NCBI RefSeq assembly: GCF_020884795.1
Contig: NZ_BBZF01000023.1
Location: 158,330 to 222,329 of the forward strand
From: Micromonospora okii
Lineage (GTDB): Bacteria; Actinomycetota; Actinomycetes; Mycobacteriales; Micromonosporaceae
Length of the DNA stretch: 64,000 nucleotides
Reading direction: 5' to 3'
The translations under genes and the position numbers were made by a program. The notes under the pieces were generated by a model. That model was not told where the DNA came from and did no database searches. It saw nothing but the letters and a program-made list of their open reading frames with translations. Positions 15,373-23,541 of the stretch are shown here, piece after piece. The stretch's first letter is position 1. Every line of letters starts with the position of its first letter.

Positions 15373-17286
15373 ATGGGTGAGGTTCGGCAGGCGGCACCGG
15401 CCGTTCCCGAGGCGCCGGCCGTCGGGCCGGGGCCTGGGCGGGGGTGGGCCGTGGCCGCCCGGCTGGCCCGCCTCGCGCGCCACGAGTGGACCCTCGCGGT
15501 GCTCGGCTCGGTGCTGCTGGCCGTGGCGCTGACCTGGCCGACCGTGGCCGACCTGACCGGCACGCTCCCGCAGGACGTCGGCGACCCCACGTTGCAGGCG
15601 TGGCAGGTCGCCTGGGGCGGGCACGCGCTGCTCACCGACCCGGCCGGCGTCTGGCACTCGAACACGTTCTACCCGGAGCCGTACACCTACGCCTACTCGG
15701 ACACCCTGCTCGGCTACGCCCCGTTCGGGATGATCGGGGACGGGCCGGTCGCGGCCGTGGTCCGCTACAACCTGCTGTACGTGCTGGTGCACGCGCTCGC
15801 CTTCGTCGGGGCGTACGCCCTGGCGCGGCAGCTCGGCGCGGCCTGGGCGGGCGCGGCGGTGGCCGGGGCCTCCTTCGCGTACGCCCCGTGGAAGCTGGCC
15901 CAGGCCGGGCACCTGCACGTGCTCAGCGTCGGCGGGATCGCGCTGGCGCTGGCCATGCTGGCCCGGGGGCACGGCTGGTCGCTGCGCGACGGGCACCGCC
16001 CGGACCGGGTGCGGCCGGGCTGGGCGGGCGCGGGGTGGCTGGTCGCCGCGTGGCAGGTGAGCCTCGGCTTCGGCATCGGCCTGCCCTTCGCGTACGCGCT
16101 GGCGCTGCTCTGCCTCGGCGCGGCCGGCGGGTACGGCTGGTCGTGGTGGCGTCGTCGGCGGCGGCCGGTGTTCCCGCGCCGGTTGCTGGTGGCGGACCTG
16201 GCCGGCGGCGTCTTCTTCGCCGGGGTGACCCTGCTGATGGCCGTTCCCTACTTCGAGGTGGTGGCCCGTCACCCGTCGGGCCGGCGCACCGTCGAGCAGA
16301 TCGCGATGTTCTCCCCGCCACCGCGCGGCTTCCTCACGGCCCCGCCGGAGTCGTGGCTGTGGGGGGAGCGGCACGAGACGGCGCGGGCCCTGCTGAGCTT
16401 CGCGGGGGAGATGACCCTGCTGCCGGGGATGGTGCTGATCGGGCTCGCCGTCGCGGGGCTGTTCGTCTCCGCCTGGCGGGTGCGGCACCGGCTGGCGCTG
16501 GCCGTCGGGGTGCTGGTCAGCGCGGCGCTGGCGGCCGGCACGACGCTGGGCGGGGACGGCGACCCGGGGTACGTGACGCTGGTGGAGCACGTGCCGGGCT
16601 GGGACGGCATCCGCACGCCGGGACGGCTGGTGCTCTGGACGACGCTGCTATTGGGGGTGCTCGCCGCCGGCGCGCTGACGCTCCGCGACCCGGGGCCGGA
16701 GGAGGCGCAGGACGGGGCGGCGGCACGGGACGGGGCGGCGGCACGGGACCGGGCGGCGACACAGGACGGGGAGGCGGCGCCGGACCAGGCGGCGGCACGG
16801 GACGGGGGGCCGGGGTCGACGCCCGGCTCCGGGGCCTCCGGCGGGCGGTGGCGGCGCTGGGGGCAGGCCGTGCTGGTGCTGCCGGTGCTGCTGGTGCTCG
16901 CCGAGGGGGTCAACCGCACGCCGCACGTGCCGGCCCCCGTCGCGCCGGCGGCGCTGCGCGGGCTGGACGGCCCGGCGCTGGTGCTGCCCAGCGAGGGCAT
17001 CCGGGAGTTCCACGTGATGCTCTGGTCCACCGACGGCTTCCCGAAGGTGGTCAACGGGCTTGCCTCGTTCATCCCGGCCAGCCAGCAGGAGATCCGGGCG
17101 GCGAGCCTGAGCTTCCCCGACGCGGCCTCCGTGGCTTACCTGCGGCGGGTGGGGGTGCGCACGGTGGTGCTGCTGCCGGCGCACGCGGCTGGCACCCCGT
17201 GGCAGGGGGCGGAGAGCCGGCCGGTGGAGGGGCTGGGCATCCGGCGCGAGGCGGTGGGCGACGGGCTCGTCTACCACCTCGACTGA
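15373..17286 (+). CDS. Large integral membrane protein, GT-C glycosyltransferase-like
   Basis: The 637-residue protein has about ten hydrophobic segments between residues 38 and 440, then a hydrophilic insert and a soluble C-terminal domain. The first extracellular loop after helix 1 contains QDVGDPTLQAWQVAW and WHSNTFYPEPYTYAYSDTL; acidic residues in this loop are typical of GT-C-fold glycosyltransferases that use polyprenyl-phosphate sugars. That assignment is an inference from topology. The insert at about residues 438-475 is an Ala/Asp/Arg repeat (AARDGAAARDRAATQDGEAA). ATG 15373 has GGGAG six nucleotides upstream. It is divergent from the BON protein and its function is unproven. Confidence 0.75.
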   Translation: MGEVRQAAPAVPEAPAVGPGPGRGWAVAARLARLARHEWTLAVLGSVLLAVALTWPTVADLTGTLPQDVGDPTLQAWQVAWGGHALLTDPAGVWHSNTFYPEPYTYAYSDTLLGYAPFGMIGDGPVAAVVRYNLLYVLVHALAFVGAYALARQLGAAWAGAAVAGASFAYAPWKLAQAGHLHVLSVGGIALALAMLARGHGWSLRDGHRPDRVRPGWAGAGWLVAAWQVSLGFGIGLPFAYALALLCLGAAGGYGWSWWRRRRRPVFPRRLLVADLAGGVFFAGVTLLMAVPYFEVVARHPSGRRTVEQIAMFSPPPRGFLTAPPESWLWGERHETARALLSFAGEMTLLPGMVLIGLAVAGLFVSAWRVRHRLALAVGVLVSAALAAGTTLGGDGDPGYVTLVEHVPGWDGIRTPGRLVLWTTLLLGVLAAGALTLRDPGPEEAQDGAAARDGAAARDRAATQDGEAAPDQAAARDGGPGSTPGSGASGGRWRRWGQAVLVLPVLLVLAEGVNRTPHVPAPVAPAALRGLDGPALVLPSEGIREFHVMLWSTDGFPKVVNGLASFIPASQQEIRAASLSFPDAASVAYLRRVGVRTVVLLPAHAAGTPWQGAESRPVEGLGIRREAVGDGLVYHLD

Positions 17287-17319
17287 GCCGGCCCCACCAC
17301 CTGGATTGAGCCGGCCCCG

Positions 17320-17360
17320 GGGCGGCACGACGGCGGCGCGACGGCGGTGGCGTGCCGCCC
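17320..17360. terminator. Hairpin 3' of the membrane glycosyltransferase-like gene
   Basis: GGCGGCACG pairs with CGTGCCGCC across a ~22-nt GC-rich loop between convergent genes, a likely bidirectional terminator. Just before it, TGAGCCGGCCCC is directly repeated at the stop codon. Confidence 0.45.
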
Positions 17361-17388
17361 GGCCGGGCCGCCCCGGGGGCGGGACGCC

Positions 17389-17796
17389 TCAGCCGTCCAG
17401 GCCGGCGGGGGAGTTGGGGCGGTCGACGTCGACGAACTCGATCTCCTCGATGTCGCGCTCGCCCCGGCTGTAGGCGGCTCGGGCGACCGAACCGGCGGCC
17501 CAGCCGATCGCGGCGCCCACCAGGGCAGCCGAGATCAGCAGCGTCCACGGCAGGGCCGGCCGGCGGCCGGCGAGGGCGTCGAAGGCCAGCACCGCCCGGC
17601 GGCGGGCCTCCTCGGCGGCGGAGCCGACCAACTCGCCGGCCTCGTCGGCCAGGCCGGAACCGTTGCGGCGGACGGTGCGGGCGGTGCCCAGGGCGCTGTC
17701 CCCGGCGGAGCTGACGACCGAGGCGAGGTGCTGCCACGCCTGGTCCGCGATCCGCTCGGGCTTGCTGCGGCGTTCCAGCAGGTTGGTTCCGAACAT
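17389..17796 (-). CDS. Small single-pass membrane protein, unknown function
   Basis: The 135-residue protein is preceded by GGAGG eight nucleotides from ATG 17796. The N-terminal half is charged and amphipathic (RRSKPERIADQAWQHLASVV), similar in character to YtxH or phasin-like stress proteins. One transmembrane segment (LPWTLLISAALVGAAIGWAAG) follows at about residues 80-102, and an acidic tail ends ERDIEEIEFVDVDR. I do not recognise a named family. It is probably anchored with its bulk in the cytoplasm. The next gene on the strand upstream encodes a tiny lipoprotein. Confidence 0.75.
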   Translation of the reverse strand: MFGTNLLERRSKPERIADQAWQHLASVVSSAGDSALGTARTVRRNGSGLADEAGELVGSAAEEARRRAVLAFDALAGRRPALPWTLLISAALVGAAIGWAAGSVARAAYSRGERDIEEIEFVDVDRPNSPAGLDG

Positions 17797-17909
17797 CGTG
17801 CTACCTCCTCGGGTGCCGAAGCTTGCGGCCACTTCGGACTTCGGCGTGGACCACCAACCGGCCAGTGCCCCACGGGCCGGGGCGGCAAACCCGGCCCGTC
17901 GGGCGGGGC

Positions 17910-18053
17910 TCAGCGGACGGCCACCACCGTCGCCGGGCGGGCGAAGTCGTCCCCGTCGTCGTCATCGTCGTCGCTGCCGCCGCCGATGCCGCAGGCCAGC
18001 ACGAGTGCCAGCAGCGCGCCGACGCCGGCCAGGCCGGCCAGTCTCCGGATCAT
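17910..18053 (-). CDS. Tiny lipoprotein (47 aa) with poly-Asp stretch
   Basis: A short ORF begins at ATG 18053 with GGGAGG eight nucleotides upstream. It encodes a signal peptide with lipobox LVLAC (Cys at residue 21), after which only about 26 residues remain: GIGGGSDDDDDDGDDFARP and a short tail. It would be a lipid-anchored acidic peptide on the outer membrane face, perhaps binding cations; no family is recognised. The combination of a good ribosome binding site and an intact lipobox supports it being real despite its size. Confidence 0.6.
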   Translation of the reverse strand: MIRRLAGLAGVGALLALVLACGIGGGSDDDDDDGDDFARPATVVAVR

Positions 18054-18409
18054 GTCGAGTCCCTCCCTGCTATGGATATCGGGCCTCGCCGATGCTAGGG
18101 GGCGGGCGCAATCTCGCTGGGGGCGTCCGTGTGTCGTGGGCGACACGCCTGGGAGGCGGCCGGCGGGCGCGCCCGGGGCCCGGGGTGCGCGCGATGATCG
18201 GCGGGGACCGTTACCCTGGGTCCGCGACATCGATCCCGCGTCGATCGTCTGATAAACAGAATCCATAAGGTCTGGATGAGGGCCCGGCTGGTCCTGATCC
18301 ACGAATTGCTCATCCCGAGGGGTGGCGACCGAGGCCGTCGGAGGAATACTCTCGGTCGCGGCCCGCGTACTGATGAGGCGCCCGGGGACGGGCGAGTGGA
18401 GGTGCTCGC
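18054..18409. other. 356-bp intergenic region between divergent tiny lipoprotein and STAS gene
   Basis: This region must contain both promoters. On the minus strand a TAGCAT hexamer about 40 nt before the lipoprotein start is a possible -10 site. An A+T-richer patch, CTGATAAACAGAATCCATAAG (18249-18269), is unusual for this genome and is the best candidate promoter area for the STAS gene. No repeat element or RNA structure was recognised with confidence. Confidence 0.4.
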
Positions 18410-18772
18410 GTGAGCCTGTCGATCGTGAAGTCGGTTGTTCCGGGTGGTGTCATCGAGATCGCCCCGCGGGGCGAGATCGACGTCGACACCGCGTACGAGG
18501 TGCGTGAAGCCATCGCCGAGGTCCTGGCCAAGGGCCGCCCCGCCCGCATCGAGCTGAACATGCGGCTCGTCACCTTCATCGACTCCGTCGGCATCAGCGC
18601 GATGGTGGCGGGCTTCCAGATCGCCGAGGTCAGTGGCGTGAAGCTGATCGTGACCGAGCCGAGCCGGTTCGTGCACCGGCAGCTCTGGGTGACCGGCCTG
18701 CTGGGTCTGTTCGGTGCCCCGGAGCCCTACTACGCCGGGGCGGCCACCCCCGAGGTGCTGCCCGGCGCCTGA
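18410..18772 (+). CDS. STAS-domain anti-sigma factor antagonist
   Basis: The 120-residue protein is a single STAS domain of the SpoIIAA/RsbV type. The strand GVIEIAPRGEIDVDTAYEVREAI is followed by RIELNMRLVTFIDSVGISAMVAGFQ, where the Ser of DSVG is the position phosphorylated by RsbW/SpoIIAB-like kinases in this family. Such proteins release sigma factors when dephosphorylated. The GTG start at 18410 has GGAGG seven nucleotides upstream. No anti-sigma kinase, phosphatase or sigma gene is adjacent, so its partner must lie elsewhere. Confidence 0.92.
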   Translation: MSLSIVKSVVPGGVIEIAPRGEIDVDTAYEVREAIAEVLAKGRPARIELNMRLVTFIDSVGISAMVAGFQIAEVSGVKLIVTEPSRFVHRQLWVTGLLGLFGAPEPYYAGAATPEVLPGA

Positions 18773-18837
18773 GCCGGTGACCCGTCCGGCGGCGAGCTGC
18801 GCCCCGGGCCGCCCCGCTGCCTCTCGCCGGAGGCGGC

Positions 18838-18868
18838 GGGCGGGGTCGGCTCGCCGCCGGCCCCGCCC
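18838..18868. terminator. Hairpin between convergent STAS and coiled-coil hydrolase genes
   Basis: GGGCGGGGTCGGC pairs with GCCGGCCCCGCCC (one G-T pair) around a 5-nt loop. Its position between two converging genes suggests a bidirectional terminator. Confidence 0.6.
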
Positions 18869-18892
18869 CGCCCGCCTCGGGCGACGCCGACC

Positions 18893-19969
18893 TCAGATCA
18901 CCGACAGGTGCACGTGGTTGGTGTGGTCGCTGGACGGGTCTCCGTTGCCACCGCTGTACGCCTTCCAGCCGCTGCTGGGCAGCCAGATCTGCTTGTACCA
19001 GATCACGTACAGCACGGCGAGCCGGTCGGCGTTGCGCACGTAGAACGCCGCCAGGTTGTTGCCGTAGGTGCGATCCCCGCCGCTGGCGACGCCGCCGAAG
19101 CCGTTCTTCTGGGCGGCGAAGTCGCACGCCCGCCCCTTCGGGTGCTCCCCGGAGCCGCTGGGGCGGTAGCAGGAGACGTACCGGGTGAAGCCGGCGGCCT
19201 TGGCCTGCTTGAGGGCGTGCAGGGTGCGGGGGGTGATGCAGCCGTTGGCCGGGGTCGGGTCGTTCACGCTGCACGACTCCGACGGCCAGGAGCCGTCGGA
19301 GTTGCGCTTCGCGGGGGCGGCGTTCTTGCTGGAGGTGCCCCGTGGGGCGGCGCTGCCCGCGGTGCTGCTGGCGCGGGCCTTGCGGTTGGCCACGGTCAGC
19401 GCCTGCTCGGCCTGCTCCTTGCGCTTGCCCATCACCGCGACCTGCTTGCGCTGCTCGCGGATCTCGGCGTCGAGGGCCAGCCGGGTCTTCGCCGCCTCGT
19501 CCCGGGTGGTGATCAGCTCGCGCAGCGCCCGGTCCTCCTGGCTGGCCACGGCGTCGAGCGCGGCGGCCCGGTCCAGGAAGCCCTCGGGGGAGCTGCTGTC
19601 GAGCAGCGCGGAGGCGGCGCTGAGTCGCCCCTTGCGGTACGCCACGCCGGCGATCCTGCCGACCGTCGCGTTGCGGGTGGCCAGCTCCGCCTCGACGGTC
19701 TTGAGCTGGTCGCCGAGCTGCTTCTGCCGCTTCACCGAGCGGTCGAGGGCGTTCTTGGCCTCCACGTAGCCCTTGCTGGCCGCCTCGAGCTGGGCGCGCA
19801 GGGCGGGCGTGCCGCCCTCCTCGTCCTGGCCGGGCGCGGCGGCGAGCAGGGCGGTCGGCGGTGCGGCCCCCGCCCCCGCCGGGGCGAGCCCGAGGCCGAC
19901 GGCGAGCGTCAGCACCAGCAACGCCGCCATCCGGGCGGCGGTCCTTCCTACAGGTGCCACTACTGGCAT
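18893..19969 (-). CDS. Secreted coiled-coil protein with ARB_07466-like C-terminal domain, under c-di-AMP riboswitch
   Basis: The 358-residue protein has an N-terminal signal sequence (AALLVLTLAVGLGLAPAGAGA), a long coiled coil at about residues 55-205 (QLEAASKGYVEAKNALDRS; DAEIREQRKQVAVMGKRKEQ) and a Ser/Lys-rich linker. The C-terminal domain contains GCITPRTLHALKQAK, GEHPKGRACDF and the terminal DHTNHVHLSV, a His/Asp-rich pattern shared with D,D-peptidase-like ARB_07466-type domains. The layout resembles actinobacterial RipA-like cell-wall enzymes. ATG 19969 is chosen because GGAAGG lies eight nucleotides upstream; a GTG two codons earlier is possible. A ydaO riboswitch immediately upstream ties it to c-di-AMP control of wall remodelling. 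Confidence 0.85.
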   Translation of the reverse strand: MPVVAPVGRTAARMAALLVLTLAVGLGLAPAGAGAAPPTALLAAAPGQDEEGGTPALRAQLEAASKGYVEAKNALDRSVKRQKQLGDQLKTVEAELATRNATVGRIAGVAYRKGRLSAASALLDSSSPEGFLDRAAALDAVASQEDRALRELITTRDEAAKTRLALDAEIREQRKQVAVMGKRKEQAEQALTVANRKARASSTAGSAAPRGTSSKNAAPAKRNSDGSWPSESCSVNDPTPANGCITPRTLHALKQAKAAGFTRYVSCYRPSGSGEHPKGRACDFAAQKNGFGGVASGGDRTYGNNLAAFYVRNADRLAVLYVIWYKQIWLPSSGWKAYSGGNGDPSSDHTNHVHLSVI

Positions 19970-19985
19970 GTGCACATCCTTCCGT

Positions 19986-20104
19986 CAGCCGCCGACCGGG
20001 TTAGCTGACGGGTTCGGGACGGAAGATCCCTACCGCCGAAGCGGATGCACCCCACGAACGTGGTTCCCCGGCTCGCCGTTCGGCGATTAGGCGGCGGCCA
20101 CCGC
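19986..20104 (-). promoter_or_regulatory. ydaO/yuaA c-di-AMP riboswitch
   Basis: On the minus strand the conserved blocks appear in order: TAATCGCCGAACGGCGAGCC, GGGGAACCAC, GTGGGGTGCATCC, GGTAGGGATCTTCCGTCCCG and AACCCGTCAGCTAAC. GCCGCC and GGCGGC close the outer stem. This matches the known ydaO class (RF00379), which in actinobacteria precedes cell-wall hydrolase genes and usually lowers expression when c-di-AMP is bound. It ends about 16 nt before the start codon, so control could act on the ribosome site or on termination. Confidence 0.95.
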
Positions 20105-20247
20105 AGGCGCCGGAGGGCGCCGCCCGGCGGAGGTCGGGAACGAGCCTACCGGTGCGGGTGTGACCAGCGCTGCCTCCGTGACGCATGGTACTCGGACGAA
20201 ACCTGTTAATCTCGGCGTACGGGACATTTTTCCGTGAAATTCGCCGG

Positions 20248-21153
20248 TCACCAGGAGGTCGGGCCGCAGCCGTCGGGCTCGACCTGCAACGTGGCGTGCT
20301 CGATGTGGAACTCCTCGTGCAGCGTGGTGCGGGCGGCGGTCAGTACCGCGCCCACCTCGGCCCCGGGCGTCATGGTGAGGTGGGCCGAGGCGACCTCCAT
20401 CCCGGAGGTCAGCGTCCAGACGTGCAGGTCGTGCACCTCCGCCACCCCGGGCACCGCCGCCAGCCGGTCGTGCACCGCGGTCACCTGGAGGTGCTCCGGG
20501 GCGGCCTGGACCAGGATGCGCACCGCCGCCCGCCCCAGCCGCCAGGTGCGGGGCAGGATGAACACGCCGATCGCGACGGCCACCAGCGGGTCCGCCCACC
20601 ACCAGCCGGTGAACATGATCAGCACGGCGGCGGCGATCACCCCGACGGAGCCGAGCAGGTCGCCCAGCACCTCCAGGTACGCCCCGCGCAGGTTGATGTT
20701 CTCCTGCGCGCCGGGGCGCAGGAGCGCGAAGGCGACGAGGTTGGCCAGCAGGCCGAGCACCGCCACCACGAGCATCGGCCCGGTGGTCACCTCGTGCGGC
20801 TCGCCGAAGCGGCGGACCGCCTCGACCAGGACGTAGACCGCGACGCCGCTGAGCAGCAGGGCGTTGCCGAGGGCGGCGAGCACCTCCAGCCGGTAGAGGC
20901 CGAAGGTGCGCTGCGGATCGGCGGCGGCCCGCCGGCTGGCGGTGATTGCGGCGAGCGCCATGCCGATGCCGAGCACGTCGGTGAACATGTGCCCGGCGTC
21001 GGAGAGCAGCGCCAGCGAGCCGGTGCTGAGCGCGGTCACCGCCTCGACCAGCATCAGCGCGGCGAGCAGGCCGAAGGCCGCCCAGAGTCGGCCCCGGTGG
21101 CTGTCGGCGCCGAGCGCCTGCGCCCCGTGGTTGTGGTCGTGACCCGCGCCCAC
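20248..21153 (-). CDS. Cation diffusion facilitator (CzcD/ZitB-type metal exporter)
   Basis: The 301-residue protein starts with a His-rich cytosolic tip (GHDHNHG) and has six hydrophobic helices. The metal site pair HxxxD is visible in LLSDAGHMFTDVLGIGMAL and again in AYLEVLGDLLGSVGVIAA. A soluble C-terminal metal-binding domain follows (VAEVHDLHVWTLTSGMEVASAH). Proteins of this family export Zn, Co or Cd in exchange for protons. I chose GTG 21153 over the longer start at 21189 because GGAGGA lies six nucleotides upstream. No metal-responsive regulator is adjacent. Confidence 0.93.
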   Translation of the reverse strand: MGAGHDHNHGAQALGADSHRGRLWAAFGLLAALMLVEAVTALSTGSLALLSDAGHMFTDVLGIGMALAAITASRRAAADPQRTFGLYRLEVLAALGNALLLSGVAVYVLVEAVRRFGEPHEVTTGPMLVVAVLGLLANLVAFALLRPGAQENINLRGAYLEVLGDLLGSVGVIAAAVLIMFTGWWWADPLVAVAIGVFILPRTWRLGRAAVRILVQAAPEHLQVTAVHDRLAAVPGVAEVHDLHVWTLTSGMEVASAHLTMTPGAEVGAVLTAARTTLHEEFHIEHATLQVEPDGCGPTSW

Positions 21154-21239
21154 GTCAGATCCTCCGTCCTCCGGTCTGGATCGGCTCAATCTATGCTCAC
21201 ATCGCTATGTATGCAAGTAAAAACCGGAGGGCCGCCGGA

Positions 21240-23357
21240 TCAGCCGGTCGGGTCGATCGTGGTGAGGCGCTGGGTGGCCCGGGACAGCGCCACGTACAGC
21301 GTCCGCACCCCCGAGCCCGGGTCGGCCCGGATCTCCCCCGGGGCGACCAGCGCCACCCCGTCGTACTCCATGCCCTTGGCCTCCAGGCTGGTCACCACCT
21401 GCAGGCGCGGCGCGGCCAGGCCGGCGAGCCAGCCGGCGACCTCCTCGCGGCGCGGCACCGGCGTGATCACCCCGACCGTCCCCTCCACCTCGCCGAGCAG
21501 GTCGGTCACCGCAGCGACGGTCGCCGCCTCCAGGCCGGCCGGCGGCACCGCGAGCCGGACCGGCTCCACGCCCGTGGAGCGCACCGCGCGGGGCAGCGCC
21601 AGGTCCGGGTGGAGCCGGCGGATCTCCGCCGCCGCCACCGCGAAGATCTCCGCCGAGTTGCGGTAGTTGGTGGTCAGCTCGAAGTGGTGCCGGCGACGCC
21701 GGCCGAGCGCCTGGTCCCGGGCCCGGGTCAGCTCCTCCTCGTCGCCCGTCCACGCCGTCTGCGCCGGGTCGCCCACCACCGTCCAGGAGGCCAGCCGGCC
21801 GCGCCGGCCGACCATCCGCCACTGCATCGGGGAGACGTCCTGCGCCTCGTCGACCACCACGTGCGCGTACTCGCGGTAGTCCTCCGGGCGGGCCCGCGCC
21901 GCCTCCCGGGCCGCCCGCCGCCGGTCGGCCTCGGTGCTCAGCTCGCGCACGCCCCCGGCGAGCTGGAACGGGTCCCGCTTCGCCCGCTTCGGCCGCACCG
22001 GCTGGCCCAGCAGCGCGTCCAGCTCGTCCAACAGGGCGACGTCGGCCACCGTCAGCCCCTCGGCGTCCAGCGTCCGGTACGCCTCGACCAGCAGCCCCGT
22101 CTCCGCCCGGGACAGCACGCCCCCGGCGTACCGGCGCAGCCGGTCGGGGCGGGCCAGCCAGCCCAGCACGTGCCGGGGGTGCAGCCGGGGCCACCACGCC
22201 TTGAGGAACTCGCGGAACTCCGGCCGCTCGGCGATCTCGTCCTCGAACGCGGGCCGCTCCGGCAGCCCCCGGATGCCCAGCCGCCGGGCCTGTGCCCACA
22301 GCGCGGCGAAGACCCCGTCGAAGCCCGCCCGGCGCACCTCGTTGCGGCGGGCCCCCCGGGGCAGCGCCCGGTCCCGGATGCCGTCCAGCTCCCGGCGGTC
22401 CAGCCGCAGCAGCGCGCCCCGGTAGAGCAGCCGCAGCTCGCCCGGCCCGCCCGGCACCGCGTCCCGGGCCGCCCGCTCCAGCACCCGCCGCATCCGCAGC
22501 GACCCCTTCACCGCCGCCACGTCGGGCGGATCGGTGCGGGTGGCGCTCATCCCCGGGAAGAGCGAGCCGAGCGAGTGCAGCGTCGCCGTCTCCTCACCCA
22601 GCGACGGCAGCACCGCGGCGATGTACTCCACGAACACCGCCGACGGGCCGACCACCAGGATGCCGCCCCCGGCGTACCGGCTGCGGTCGGAGTAGAGCAG
22701 GTACGCCGCCCGGTGCAGGGCCACCGCCGTCTTGCCCGTCCCCGGGCCGCCGGAGACGACCGTCACGCCGGAGCCGGGAGAGCGGATCGCCTCGTCCTGC
22801 TCCCGCTGGATGGTCGCCACGATGTCCCGCATCCCCCGACCCGTGGCCCGGGACAGGGTGGCCAGCAGCCCACCGTCGCCCACCACCGCCATGTCCGGCG
22901 GGGCCGCGCCCGGGTCCAGCAGGTCGTCCTCGATCCGGGTCACCCGCTCCCGGGCGGAGCCGATGGTGCGCCGCCGCACCACGCCGAGCGGCTGCGCCGG
23001 GGTGGCCTGGTAGAAGGCGGCGGCGGCCGGGGCCCGCCAGTCCACCACCAGGGTCTCGGCGTTCTCGCCGCGCACCCCGAGCCGCCCGACGTGCAGCACC
23101 TGCCGGTCGCGCAGGTCCAGCCGGCCGAAGACCAGCCCCTCGTGCTCGGCGTCGAGCAGGTGCCGGCGCTGGGCGGCGTGGAAGACCATCGCGTCCCGCT
23201 CGACGAGCGCCCCGAAGTTGCCCACCCGGGCCAGCCCGTACCCCTCCTTCTCGGCCTCGGCGGCCGAGCGGCGCAGCACGGCGAGGCGGGCGTACACGCG
23301 GTCGAGGTGTCGCTGCTCGACGGCGATCTCCTGCTCCAGGGTGGTGCGGTCGGTCAA
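21240..23357 (-). CDS. helD: HelD-like RNA polymerase recycling ATPase / UvrD-type helicase
   Basis: The 705-residue protein has an N-terminal coiled-coil arm (LEQEIAVEQRHLDRVYARLAVL), a domain with VGRLGVRGENAETLVVDWRAP and Walker A SGGPGTGKTAVALHRAAYLLY near residue 210. The Walker B region VVDEAQDVSPMQWRM and the motif LEAKGMEYDGVALV near the C-terminus complete a superfamily 1 ATPase. This arrangement matches class II HelD proteins of actinobacteria, which dislodge RNA polymerase from DNA and in some species give rifampicin tolerance. It starts with TTG preceded by GAGGAGC. No rifamycin-associated promoter element (inverted GGGGCTTGC-type repeat) was found upstream. Confidence 0.85.
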   Translation of the reverse strand: MTDRTTLEQEIAVEQRHLDRVYARLAVLRRSAAEAEKEGYGLARVGNFGALVERDAMVFHAAQRRHLLDAEHEGLVFGRLDLRDRQVLHVGRLGVRGENAETLVVDWRAPAAAAFYQATPAQPLGVVRRRTIGSARERVTRIEDDLLDPGAAPPDMAVVGDGGLLATLSRATGRGMRDIVATIQREQDEAIRSPGSGVTVVSGGPGTGKTAVALHRAAYLLYSDRSRYAGGGILVVGPSAVFVEYIAAVLPSLGEETATLHSLGSLFPGMSATRTDPPDVAAVKGSLRMRRVLERAARDAVPGGPGELRLLYRGALLRLDRRELDGIRDRALPRGARRNEVRRAGFDGVFAALWAQARRLGIRGLPERPAFEDEIAERPEFREFLKAWWPRLHPRHVLGWLARPDRLRRYAGGVLSRAETGLLVEAYRTLDAEGLTVADVALLDELDALLGQPVRPKRAKRDPFQLAGGVRELSTEADRRRAAREAARARPEDYREYAHVVVDEAQDVSPMQWRMVGRRGRLASWTVVGDPAQTAWTGDEEELTRARDQALGRRRRHHFELTTNYRNSAEIFAVAAAEIRRLHPDLALPRAVRSTGVEPVRLAVPPAGLEAATVAAVTDLLGEVEGTVGVITPVPRREEVAGWLAGLAAPRLQVVTSLEAKGMEYDGVALVAPGEIRADPGSGVRTLYVALSRATQRLTTIDPTG

Positions 23358-23541
23358 CGTACGAGCTCCTCGCAGAGGGCGGCCGGGCCGCGCGCCGGGG
23401 TGACCGGGTGAGGGTACGGCCAGCGGCCGGCGGCTTCACGGGGCCATGCCGCCCACGCGATCCGCCCCACGCCCGCCGCCGGCCCGGCGCGGCCGTCGGT
23501 CAGGTCCGCTCTGCCACACGTCAGGCCCGGCCGACCGCCGG

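Noticed and set aside
23358..23541. Rifamycin-associated promoter element upstream of helD
   Set aside because: No inverted GGGGCTTGC-type repeat was found in the gap.
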